Shown here piece after piece: positions 8,455-17,654 of a DNA stretch of 24,344 bases. The position numbers and the translations under genes are program-made. The notes beneath the pieces are model-generated. The model had not been told where the DNA came from, did no database searches, and was given only the letters and a program-made list of their open reading frames with translations. Position 1 is the first letter of the stretch, and every line of letters begins with the position of its first letter. This DNA is from Chara braunii (Eukaryota; Streptophyta; Charophyceae; Charales; Characeae), in NCBI GenBank assembly GCA_003427395.1, contig BFEA01000440.1, positions 1,173,420 to 1,197,763 on the forward strand, read 5' to 3'.

Positions 8455-10691
8455 CAATTACGCACATTATATCCCGAGGTGTTTTCAGGGTTTCGTTACC
8501 GAATTACTCTTCGGGATTTTCGGGATTTACTCAGAGTTGTTACTGAGTTATATCCCGAGGTGTTTTCGGGATTTTGTTACCGAATTACACTTCGCGACTT
8601 TCGGGATTTACTTAGAGTTGTTAGTGAGTTATATCTCGACGTGTTTTCGGAATTTCGTTACCGAATTACACTTCAGGATTTTCGGGATTTACTTAGAGTT
8701 GTCATCAAGATATATCCCGAGGTGTTTTCGGAATTTCGTTACCGAATTACACTTCGGGATTTTCGGGATTTACTAAGAGTTGTTAGTGAGTTATATCCCG
8801 AGGTGTTTTCGGGATTTCGTTACCAAATTACAATTCGGGATTTTTGGGATTTACTTAGAGTTGTTAGCGAGATATATCTCGAGCTGTTTTTGGGATTTCG
8901 TTACGAATTACAATTCGAGATTTTTGGGATTTCCTTGGAGTTATTAGCGAGATATATCCCGAGGTGTTTTAGGGGTTTCGTTACGGAATTACACTTCGAA
9001 ATTTTTAGGATTTACTAAGAGTTGTTAGCGAGATATATCCCGAGGTGTTTTTGGGATTTCGTTACCGAATTACACTTCGGGATTTTCAGGATTTACTCAG
9101 AGTTGTTAGCGAGATATATCTCAAGGTGTTTTCGGGATTTCGTTACCGAATTACACTTCAGGATTTTCGGGATTTACTTAGAGTTGTTAGTGAGTTGTAT
9201 CCCAAGGTGTTTTCGGGGTTTCGTTACTGAATTACATTTCTAAATTTTCGGGATTTACTCAGAGTTGTTGTCGAGCTATATCCCGAGTTGTTTTCGGGAT
9301 TTCGTTACGAATCACAATTTGGGATTTTCGGGATTTCCTTAGAGTTGTTAGCGAGATATATCCCGAGGTGTTTTCAGGGTTTCGTTACCGAATTGCACTT
9401 CTGGATTTTCGGGATTTACTGAGACTTGTCAGCGAGATATATTCCGAGGTGTTTTCGGGATTTCGTTACCGAATTACACTTCGGGATTTTCAGGATTAAC
9501 TCAGAGTTATTAGCGAGATATATCTCGAAGTGTTTTCGGGATTACGTTACCGAATTACACTTCGGGATTTTCAGGATTTACTCAAAATTATTAGCGAGTT
9601 ATATCCCGAGGTGTTTTCGAAATTTCGTTACCGAATTACACTTCGGGATTTTCGGATTTACTTACAATTGTTAGCGAGACATATCCTGAGGTGTTTCCGG
9701 GGTTTGGTTACTGAATTACACTTCGGGATTTTCGAGATTTACTTATAGCGAGATATATCCCGAGGTGTTTTCGGGAATTCGTTACTGAATTACACTACGG
9801 GATTTTCGGGATTTACCTAGAGTTGTTAGCGCGATATATCCCGAGGTGTTTTCGAGATTTCGTTACCGAATTACACTTCCGGATTTTCGGGACTTACCTA
9901 GAGTTGTTAGTGAGTTATATCCCAAGCTGTTTGCGGGTTTTCGTTACCGAATTACACTTCGGGATTTTCGGGATTTACTCAGAGTTGTTAGTGAGTTACA
10001 TCTCGAGGAGTTTTCGGGGTTTCGTTACCGAATTACACTTCGGGATTTTCGAGATTTACTTAGAGTTATTAGCGAGATATATCCCGATGTGTTTTCGGGA
10101 TTTCGTTACGGGATTACACTTCGGGATATACTCGGACTTGTAAGTGAGTTATATCTCAAGGTGTTTTCGGTGTTTCGTTACCGAATTAGACTTCGGGATT
10201 TTCATGATTTACTCAGAGTTATTATTGAGTTGTATCCAGAGGTGTTTTCGGGATTTCGTTACGGAATTACACTTCGGATTTTCGGGATTTACGTAGAGTT
10301 GTTAGCGAGATATATCCCGAGGTGTTTTCGGGATTTCGTTACCGAATTACACTTCGGGATTTTCGGAATTTACTTAAAGTTGTTAGTAAGTTATATCCCG
10401 AGGTGTTTTCAAAATTTCGTTACCGAATTACACTTCCATATTTTCGGGATTTACTTAGAGTTGTTAGTGAGTTATATCACGAGGTGTTTTCGGGGTTTCG
10501 TCACCGAATTACAGTTCGGGATTTTCAGGATTTACTTAGAGTTGTTAACGAGATATATCCCGAGGTGTTTTCGGGGTTTCGTTACCGAATTACACTTCGG
10601 GATTTTTAGGATTTACTCAGAGTTGTTAGCGAGTTATATCCCGAGGTGTTTTCGGGATTTCGTTACCGAATTACAGTTCGGGATTTTCAGG
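8455..10691. repeat. 81-bp satellite array, left block (about 27 units)
   Basis: Monomer start points such as TATCCCGAGG at 8470 and 8551 and TATCTCGAC at 8632 are exactly 81 bp apart. The typical monomer runs TATCCCGAGGTGTTTTCGGG, ATTTCGTTACCGAATTACAC, TTCGGGATTTTCGGGATTTA, CTTAGAGTTGTTAGTGAGT. Units differ by scattered substitutions and small indels. Because 81 is a multiple of three and the monomer lacks stops in two plus-strand frames, long repetitive ORFs run through it (for example YPEVFSGFRYRITLRDFRDL). I treat those as satellite artefacts. Internal CGGGATTTT direct repeats and CCCGA/TCGGG half-palindromes are visible within each unit. Confidence 0.95.
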
Positions 10692-11035
10692 CTACGTTGC
10701 ATAGAGCACACGTACGGGGGCTTCCCGTACGAAACGTACAGGTTATTTTTGTACGGGATCTGTACGGGAACCTGTACGGGAACCTGTACGTCTTGTACGC
10801 CCCCGTACGAAAAAGCGAAAAAAAAAAAAAAAAGTCATAAAAAAAATCCAAAAAACAACTATGTGATACAACAACACAAAACAAGCAACATTTGGTTGAG
10901 CATTATCTTCAGATTCTTATTAGAATTGGAGAAAAAAAATAAAAACAACATCGGATTTACAAAAAAAAAAAAAAACTCATACGGGTCCTTAGCGTACGAG
11001 TACAAGAGTACGAGTCCGTACAAGTGACAACGTAG
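10692..11035. mobile_element. 344-bp hAT-like MITE inside the satellite, perfect 8-bp target duplication
   Basis: The element starts CTACGTTG (10692-10699) and ends CAACGTAG (11028-11035), an exact 8-bp terminal inverted repeat. It is flanked by TTTTCAGG on both sides (10684-10691 and 11036-11043). Removing it and one copy of the duplication restores a normal 81-bp satellite unit. Subterminal GTACGGG/CCCGTAC motifs recur many times at both ends, as expected for transposase-binding repeats. The interior is A-rich with no ORF. The 8-bp duplication and subterminal repeats point to the hAT superfamily; the exact family is unknown. Confidence 0.88.
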
Positions 11036-11630
11036 TTTTCAGGATTTACTTAGAGTTGTTAGCGAGATATATCCCAAGGTGTTTTCGGGGTTTCGTTACC
11101 CAATTACACTTCAGGATTTTTTGGATTTACTCGGAGTTGTTAGGGAGTTATATCCCGAGGTGTTTTTGGGATTTCGTTACCGAATTACACTTCAGGATTT
11201 TCGGGATTTACTTAGAGTTGTTAGCAAGACATATCCCGAGGTGTTTTCAGGATTTCATTACTGAAATACACTTCGGGATTTTTAGGATTTACTCATAGTT
11301 GTTAGGGAGTTATATCCCGAGTTGTTTTTGGGATTTCGTTACCGAATTACACTTTGGGATTTTTGGGATTTACTTAGTGTTGTTAGCAAGATATATCCCG
11401 AGGTGTTTTCGGGATTTCGTTACCGAATTATACTTCGGGATTTTCATGATTTACTTAGAGTTGTAAGCGAAGTATATCCTGAGGTGTTTTCGGAATTTTC
11501 GTTACCGAATTACACTTCGGGATTTTCGGGATTTATTCAGAGTTGTTAGTGAGTTATATCCAGTTTTTTTTTCGGGATTTCGTTACTGAATTACACTTCG
11601 GGATTTTCGAGATGTACTTAGAAATTTAAA
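11036..11630. repeat. 81-bp satellite array, right block (about 7 units)
   Basis: The same monomer as 8455-10691 continues in the same orientation and phase after the MITE, so both blocks were one array before the insertion. The last units are more degenerate (TATATCCAGTTTTTTTTTCG, an extra base in TTTTCGTTACC), as expected at an array edge. The array ends near GATGTACTTAGAAATTT. Confidence 0.93.
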
Positions 11631-12469
11631 AAGGGAAAAAACATGCCAATACAACATTATTATTTTACAAATTGTTGTGTCAATCGATATCGCGACAACG
11701 AAGAAATTAAAAATGAAAAACAAAATAAAAACAGCAATTTGGGAGGCATAAATTAGGTGAAGCATGAGAAGAAAAAAATAAAAAATAAACATGAGGGGAT
11801 TTAAAAAAAAAAAAATGTTGGATTTTTTTTTTTTTAAGAAAACAGTGGACAGACACTTGTCCTGAATTTTAGGTCCGGATTTCAGGGACAACGACACTGA
11901 ACATAATAGCGGACCACGACATGCAGTAACGACAACAAAAAATTGTCCTACAAGAGGAAGATAAATAAAAGTAGATGATTCATTAAATTGTAATTATAGC
12001 GGCCGGGGGAGACATTGACGCCTATACTGGTGATTTCCAATTTGGACCCTTCCTACAGTAGATAATGTTTTTTCGCTTTTTTTGTTCTTACCTTTTTGTG
12101 CAACACTTCCGGCTTCCTTTTTCCTATTTCTTTACGCTTTTAAATTCTGGTTTTCAGGTACCGCCTGTGCCATCTCCTTTTTTTTAATGGGGACAAATGC
12201 TGCAGTTTATTCATGGGGAGCAACACGTGCTGACATTTCTTTAGTACCTCTTGCACTGATGTTTCATTCTTTTTTTTTTTTTTTTTTTTTTTTTTTTCAG
12301 CCTGAAGCAGCCTGTTGCTTGTAAAGTCAGAAAAGGGAAAAGAAGACATGTAGAAGTAGCAATACAAATGAGTTCTTGGAATTTTGTTTTTCAAAACAAA
12401 TTATATCAATTATAAGCTGGGAAGTGCACCNGGAACTGCCCCCAGTGTCGCTTACATCATACAGTGTTG

Positions 12470-12501
<32 letters not shown>

Positions 12502-12856
12502 CTTTCTTTCTCTCTCTCTCTCTCTCTCCACCCGCATTCGACAGAAGACCAGTTTCATGTGTAGCACATCGTTGCTAGCACGTGTCCTCTTAGAACTTCT
12601 ACACTGAGATTCCCCCACACCCTGCCCACCATCTGAAGTTCTCTCCTAACCCTGTCTTCTCGTTCCTTAGGCTCTGATTTCCTCCTAATGTTGTCTGGAA
12701 GTTCCCCAGCCTTTAAGGAAAAACAGTGAAAATCTACAGGAAGTACATCAACTTTTTCTTAAAGGCTGCCGTCTTCTCTAACATATCAACTCATTCCACG
12801 AATTAGGCCTCTAGATCCTGGACACATGTCATTGCATGCAGCCACAGAGGTTGGGA
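11631..12856. other. AT-rich intergenic stretch with homopolymer and CT runs; no gene seen
   Basis: Contains poly(A)/poly(T) runs (about 11802-11834), two long poly(T) tracts (about 12270-12297 and 12474-12500), a CT microsatellite (about 12509-12528) and a single N at 12431 with no flanking duplication. Short open frames near 12080-12270 contain no recognisable motif. A T-tract followed by CAG at about 12298-12300 resembles a splice acceptor but leads nowhere convincing. The 12560-12856 part lies downstream of the PrimPol stop and may hold its 3' UTR. Confidence 0.6.
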
Positions 12857-12891
12857 TCAAAGATTTTCAATGGACGGTGCAGGCGGGATAC
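12857..12891 (-). CDS. PRIMPOL: PrimPol probable terminal exon
   Basis: Acceptor TTGTGTGGCAG at 12892-12902. In the phase-1 frame it reads G-IPPAPSIENL then TGA at 12859-12857. The gene would thus end shortly after the zinc knuckle, as in plant PrimPols, which have a short Pro-containing tail. An alternative frame gives LKIFDPNLCGCMQ and a stop, but needs a different phase. The preceding intron (about 1.8 kb) carries nested repeats. Confidence 0.45.
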
Positions 12892-15800
12892 CTGCCACAC
12901 AAACAAGCAGAAACAAAAGAGAGAAAACGGAACATGCACAAAATAAATCCCTAAAACAACAGACAAAGGAAAAATGACACAGATGTGAGTAAACTCATGA
13001 ATGATTTCCCTTGAAACACCGCACGAGGAAACTTGTGAGGGAACAAAAGGGAACAAAACGGAACATACAAGAAATTATCTCAGATAGTGTGATTACATAG
13101 GGAAGGAAGACAGAGGGATGGGGGGAAGGGGGTGCGGGGGCGTAAGTGGGTGGATCATGGAGGTAATGACTAGGTACCAAGTAGAGTTTCCCGGTCACCT
13201 CGTACCACAACAATGGAAAGGGGAAGTTTTCATTTCTCTTTAAAAAAAAATTATGCATCTTGTCATATTACACTGAAACATAACTTGCAAAACACAATTA
13301 AATAAAAAACCATAAGAGATAAAAAGTCACGAGTTAGTAACTTAGTAGAGTGCATATCCACAGGGCAAGAATATGACATAGGTAGGTTAGCAAGGGAATA
13401 ATGTAGTGTGAGGCATATCTGAGTGAATCATAAAGAGTAGTAATTTACGACTGTTTCCCCATACGAGCATAAGAAAGCTTGCATTTGAAATACAAACAAA
13501 TTGGAAAAAAAAAACTAGGCTACCCGAGTGGCTCGGGTTCACTTGCTCGGGCGGGGGGGGAATTTTAAAAATTAAAGATAAAATAAATATTTTTAAATTT
13601 TATTTTTATTTTAAATTTAGAAGAGAATTTCTATATAATCCTGAGGCAAAAGTTGTGTAGTTTCTTCTTTTGCATAATATTTTTTTTTTTTCGTTTTTTT
13701 TCTAGGCTATCCGAGTTGTCGAGGGTCACTTGCCTGGCCGGGGCAAAAAAAAATTGAAAAACTATATAATATCTAGGTAGCATGGGTTATCTGGCCGGAT
13801 AATTTGGTCAGATTATCTGGCTGGATGATCAGGCGGTAGGATCATCCGGAATTCCGGCTGATAAAAAAAAAGGCTAAAAAAAAGTAAAAATAAATAAAAA
13901 TAAAAAATGATATTGCGCATGCAAAATACAATAGAACTACATTCCTATTTCATGAAAAGCTTGAAAGGGCATTGAACGGTTCAAAGGGGGTAAGATAGGG
14001 AATAAAGGGGTTTAGAGGAGGGATGATTAATTCATTCTATAATTTTTTATCCAAATATTACTTTCTTTTTCTGTTTTATTTTCTATCTTTATATTTGTTG
14101 AGATATCAAAGATGACTTCAAGCCAAACGTTGTTCGTATCATTCATATGGACAACATTCTTTTTTTTCATATTTTTTTATTTTTATTTTGTTTTTGGTAA
14201 AAAAAAATATTTTGCGCAGGGGCGGATTTTCCACATCCGGAATTAATCCGAAAAATTCATCTGGATTGAAAATTCCGGACAAAATTGATCTGCCCGATAT
14301 CCGGATTTGCTACCTAGTATAATATAGATATACTTTTAAGTTTTAATTTTTATTTTAAATTTGTTGACGAATTTCGATGTGCACCTGAGGCAAAAGTTGT
14401 TTAGTTTATTTTTCTTCATAACATAATTTTTTTTTTTTTAATTTTGCAAAAAAAAAAATATTTCCTGGAACCTTTCATGGTCCTTGCACGGGCTGGCCAC
14501 CCGGGACCCGGGCGGCCCGGTTGGTAGCGTAGAAAAAACCGGTTGGTAGCGTAGAAAAAAAGTAATTAATAGCTACTGATTGAAAATCTAAAGAGGGATT
14601 GTACATGGAAGAAAACCACAAATTTTGACAATGTGCACTGTGAACGACAATCTTAAAATGGGGTGTTGTTAACATGATAAATGCCTCTAGGGCATAAAAG
14701 AGCTTACCTTTATAGGAAAAATCGTGGCATTTCATGCGGCATGTTCTTGCTTTGTAGTTGACCACATACATAACTGCTACAAACCATCGTGATAGATATG
14801 AGCATACACACATACATAGACAATGAACAAGAGAAACAAAAAACAGGTAAGTACTAAGTAACAAGATACACATTTGATTCCGGTTGTAAATATCTTTAAA
14901 TAAAAAGAAAAATTAACGTTCACCTGGGGTAGGATGCTGACAGCAGACACAAAAGAAGCAGATGAACAAGAGGAGTCTTCGTTCCATAACATACCTGCAT
15001 CTAGTAAAACTAGCCTCAGCAGAACATAGAAGCATCGAAACTGTGAATAAACCAAGCCCGAGGGTATAAAGACACAAATGGGGTGAGACATTGCAGAGCA
15101 CACACTCTTAGAGGGCAGACGGATTGATTTATGCCTATCACCATTCCTTCTTAAGCAGGGTCAATAAACGAGACCCTGAATGTGAAACAGTAAGCAGACT
15201 GACAGTCCACAGAATAGAAGAACATGAACTGTGGAGAGTCTGTTTATCCGATAAAAAAGAAAGAAAAAAAAATTAAGCTCACCATTGTTCCTAAAGTGTT
15301 GTCGCAGTACCTCGTTCCGTGGATGCTGTAAACAATAGTGTGTTCCCTTGTATACATTGTCACATTCCGTATTGCACCTGTCCAATTTGAAAAAGTAAAG
15401 TTTTCAAAATTGATACAAAACACAGAGAAGCAAGGGACAGAACCCACAGTGAACTAGACACAGAGAAGCAGGGGATAAAACCCTTTGAAGAAAGACAGGA
15501 AAACAACCCAGCAAGCAGCTAAACAAATGGTAGTGTAGAAGATGTAACAGAATTCAACATTGTCCCATCGTAAAGGTAGCCTACTCCAGAATCAGTCATT
15601 TCTCCCCAGCACTCTGAACTTCCCTGCCAACCAAAACATGTTAATCCAGATTTATCCTACAAACCCAACAGTGGCAACCAATCCACACAACAAAAGGACA
15701 AAAACTTTGTTACCCCACCATCAACACCCCCTCAGAACCAAGGCAACACAATATCGCAGGAGCATATGCATTAGATTAACAGAAGCCAGTTGGTTGTGCT

Positions 15801-16403
15801 ACAAGAACGTTTGTCAGGAGCATAACCAACAGAATATAGGTGGGAGCCCCACAAGGGTGGAGACGCACTGTAGACACGGACCGAACAAAATTTGTGTCAC
15901 CACAGCAGAGGTTATGATTAACTCTTACCTCACCTGTCTAGGGCCTCAAGAAGCTGGCAGCTAGAACGTTACAGACAAGATAAGAGGAAAAAGGAAAGAC
16001 CCAGGAGTAGAAATTTTGGGTTAACTTAAAGAAAAGCGTTCGTGTGAGTCCATGATTACGCTTCACTTGCTGGCAGAACAGGAACTTGACTGATGCTCCC
16101 CTGAATGGATTTGGAGCCAGAGTCATAACGCTATTTTTTTTCTTCTATATATATATATATTTTTTTTTAATTTGAAATTATCCTTATTCGAGGGGGGGGG
16201 GGAAATTAAGATAAAAAACTTGTTTCACAAGGCAATGGATGTTGATTTGCACGTTTCAAGACAAAATCATCGACTGTCGGGAATGGCGATAGCAGCATCT
16301 TCGTCGGAATAATGCTTCCTGAATAGTCATTGAAAACCTCTTCAATATTCCGTGTTTTTGATGCACTTTCTGTAGAACCTAGAATTTGTTTCAAAGTCAA
16401 ATC
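12857..16403 (-). CDS. PRIMPOL: PrimPol (CCDC111-type primase-polymerase), partial spliced gene, C-terminal part
   Basis: Five exons on the minus strand join in one frame: 16403-16229, 15377-15283, 14936-14924, 14773-14708, 12891-12857. Introns are GT-AG and phases agree at every junction. Motifs follow the C-terminal half of eukaryotic PrimPol in order: SPFPTVDDFV, then AIRNV, IVYSIHGTRYC, VMYVVNY and KCHD. The distance from IR to RYC (18 residues) and from RYC to VMYVV (11 residues) equals that in plant PrimPols as I remember them. Known role: DNA primase/translesion polymerase that reprimes stalled forks; this region carries the zinc knuckle. The catalytic N-terminal exons are not in the recognisable sequence upstream. 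Oddities: the knuckle His is shifted by one, and the last Cys is Tyr (KCHDFSY where relatives have a C-H-D-P-x-C pattern). It may be diverged or decaying. Exon limits are predictions. Confidence 0.72.
13515..13701 (+). mobile_element. Partial copy of a CTAGGCTA-ended repeat element
   Basis: It starts CTAGGCTACCCGAGTGGCTC, passes through a GC-rich head into AT-rich sequence including CCTGAGGCAAAAGTTGTGTA, and ends in poly(T). The immediately following element (13702 onward) starts CTAGGCTATCCGAGTTGTCG and contains the same body (CCTGAGGCAAAAGTTGTTTA near 14387). This copy lacks the GC-rich right end seen in the second one. The preceding ten bases are all A. Confidence 0.65.
13702..14554 (+). 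mobile_element. Second copy of the CTAGGCTA-ended element, carrying a nested MITE
   Basis: The left end CTAGGCTATCCGAG at 13702 and the right end GGTAGCGTAG (14523-14532, repeated at 14545-14554) form an imperfect terminal inverted repeat. The right arm is GC-rich (CCACCCGGGACCCGGGCGGC). The body matches the copy at 13515-13701. It is interrupted at 13773-14317 by a separate hAT-like element. A-runs flank the combined 13515-14554 unit on both sides (ten on the left, seven on the right), which may be a target duplication of A's. No ORF. Confidence 0.6.
13773..14317. mobile_element. 545-bp hAT-like MITE with perfect 8-bp target duplication
   Basis: The terminal inverted repeat CTAGGTAGCA (13773-13782) / TGCTACCTAG (14308-14317) is exact over 10 bp. 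TATAATAT flanks both sides (13765-13772 and 14318-14325). Subterminal CCGGAT/ATCCGG motifs recur in both arms. No coding capacity. It is nested in the element at 13702-14554, whose AT-rich body is continuous when this insert is removed. The 8-bp duplication suggests hAT, but the termini differ from those of the MITE at 10692. Confidence 0.88.
14708..14773 (-). CDS. PRIMPOL: PrimPol exon with VMYVVNY and KCHD, third zinc-knuckle Cys
   Basis: Acceptor GTTTGTAGCAG, donor AAAG|GTAAGC (strong). 66 nt, phase 1 in and phase 1 out. Encodes V-MYVVNYKARTCRMKCHDFSYK. Plant PrimPols have a VMYVVDF...YYQKCHDPDC segment here; the final Cys is replaced by Tyr. Confidence 0.72.
14924..14936 (-). CDS. PRIMPOL: PrimPol 13-nt microexon
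   Basis: CATCCTACCCCAG lies between a strong polypyrimidine tract ending TGTCTGCTGTCAG and a donor GTGAAC. It is phase 0 in, phase 1 out, encodes HPTP plus one base, and restores exactly the spacing expected between RYC and VMYVV. It supplies the only His near the zinc-knuckle position. Confidence 0.55.
15283..15377 (-). CDS. PRIMPOL: PrimPol exon with IR...YSIHGTRYC, first zinc-knuckle Cys
   Basis: Acceptor TTGGACAG, donor ATG|GTGAGC. 95 nt, entered in phase 1 and left in phase 0. Encodes AIRNVTMYTREHTIVYSIHG followed by TRYCDNTLGTM. Known PrimPols have an IRSW...VYxM...NRYC segment at this place with the same spacing. Another frame (CNTECDNVYKGTHYC) is also open and looks cysteine-rich, but it does not agree with the neighbouring exon phases. 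Confidence 0.7.
16229..16403 (-). CDS. PRIMPOL: PrimPol exon with SPFPTVDDFV motif
   Basis: The acceptor TTTCAATATCAG precedes GAT at 16403, and the suggested donor is TT|GTGAAA at 16229/16228. 175 nt, phase 0 in and phase 1 out. It encodes a variable linker (DLTLKQILGSTESASK onwards) and then LLSPFPTVDDFV, the conserved segment just before the IRSW region in PrimPol. If not spliced here the frame would end at a TAA at 16206-16208, but splicing gives the correct phase for the next exon. Confidence 0.6.
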
Positions 16404-17040
16404 CTGATATTGAAAATAAAATGAAAAAATAAAATAAAATCAGTAGGTGTCGATCCACTGCAACAACGGCAACATGTAACATAGACACATGGCTATGGAC
16501 CAAGCGCAGGGCAGCTCTGCCCTTTGTCTTAGATACTACAACCATTCAGAAGGGTACTTACCCTAACTCCCCCTTTGGTCACTTAATGCAGCGAACCCAC
16601 CTTTCATAAATGACGGGGACAGTCTACTATGTCCGTCAAATGGGTGTAACTGATTGGTTTATCTGAGGTTTCAATGAGTCAAAATTTCATGATTGTAGCA
16701 TGCTAGTGCGCGCTTATATGACGGCATGCTCACAGGAGTTGTATATTAAGTGCATTTGAGATAATTTGACAACATTTACGCTATCGGCTGGATGTATACG
16801 ATTGCAATTAGGTCCATGATTCCATGAATAAGAAAAAACGTTTTATTGTGATTGTGCTCATAGACCCAACGAGAAATGATATACACATGTAACAATAAAC
16901 AAACACAGGTAACTGCTTCAAATGGTACTCGGTGGCATAATGTTACCTCCCGAGTCCCGCACCTTGTTTTTAATTTTCCATTAGTGTCGTCGTCGACATC
17001 TCCCGGAATCCGTTGAGAAAACTTTGAACAGAAAAGTTTC
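16404..17040. other. Unassigned intergenic or intronic stretch
   Basis: Expected to hold upstream PrimPol exons on the minus strand, but I found none with recognisable motifs. A donor-like GTAAGTACC occurs on the minus strand near 16550-16560 without a convincing exon. There are no tandem repeats of note. Confidence 0.5.
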
Positions 17041-17043
17041 GTT

Positions 17044-17071
17044 TGGGGGGTTGGGGGGTTGGGGGGTTGGG
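17044..17071 (+). other. Strong G-quadruplex motif
   Basis: Four G runs (17045-17050, 17053-17058, 17061-17066 of six G each, then GGG at 17069-17071) are separated by TT, followed by further GGGG runs to about 17106. This fits the canonical intramolecular quadruplex pattern on the plus strand. Confidence 0.8.
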
Positions 17072-17470
17072 ATATTTCAGGGGTTGAGGGTCGGGGGTTG
17101 GGAGGGGTTATGTTGAGGGTGTTAGTGGTGGGGTCTCAACAAACACGGGCTTCAACAAACATTGACAACAACGTACCTGACTTTCTGCAAACGTTAACCT
17201 TCCGCCGAAAAACTTTGAAAAGGGGGTTGGGATGTGACAGTGTTAGGGGGTGCTTGTCATTGCAGTCTGGTCCAAGTTGCCCTCGATACTGGTAGGGTCA
17301 TGATCCTGATTGGTGGTCACACTGAGGTAGGATAGTAGGGATAGCGGGTGCACTAGGAGCATTAACGTGGGGAAGGGTAGGGAAGGTGGCCTATGCTCTT
17401 AGGACAACCACTAGCTACCGCTGCCAGCGATCACCGTGAGTCTACTCCTTGGCCTCTACAACACCCTGGG

Positions 17471-17474
<4 letters not shown>

Positions 17475-17504
<30 letters not shown>

Positions 17505-17514
17505 AAAAAAAAAA
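17475..17514. repeat. Long A-rich tract
   Basis: A27 followed by GG and A11, ending ACAATTTT. It could be the poly(A) tail of a retroposed sequence reading up to CCCTGGGCTTT on the plus strand, or a simple repeat. No source gene was recognised. Confidence 0.6.
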
Positions 17515-17654
17515 CAATTTTATCCCTCATTTTTTGTCTTTTTGTGTTTGATGTTTGTAGGCATTAGTTGTGCGGCCTGTGCCTGTTCATGTTTTGATGT
17601 TTGTAGGACGACGGCCTGACCAGCTGCAAGTAAATCAGAAATTCATTCAGCAGG

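Noticed and set aside
9846-11027. 393-codon plus-strand ORF
   Set aside because: It runs through 81-bp satellite units (27 codons each) and then into the hAT-like MITE and poly(A). Another frame is also open, so it reflects monomer composition rather than a gene.
8455-11630. CRISPR-like array
   Set aside because: Contiguous 81-bp monomers with no unique spacers, in a eukaryotic context. This is a satellite.
12082-12324. Hydrophobic 80-codon plus ORF near poly(T)
   Set aside because: Its length comes partly from TTT codons in a homopolymer. No motif, no matching downstream exon.
12431-12431. Second N as another duplication scar
   Set aside because: Unlike position 1013, the flanks share no repeated sequence. 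It is simply an unresolved base or gap.
14924-14987. Minus-strand MERRLLLFICFFCVCC frame that looks like a signal peptide
   Set aside because: The hydrophobic run is the polypyrimidine tract in front of the 13-nt PrimPol microexon. The CAG acceptor and phase agreement explain it better.
15283-15377. Defensin-like cysteine pattern (CNTECDNVYKGTHYC) in an alternative frame
   Set aside because: The spacing is suggestive, but the frame does not fit flanking splice phases. The other frame matches PrimPol over its full length.
15560-15964. 134-codon plus-strand ORF
   Set aside because: It lies antisense within a PrimPol intron, has unremarkable Asn/Thr-rich composition and no motif. Judged a chance ORF.
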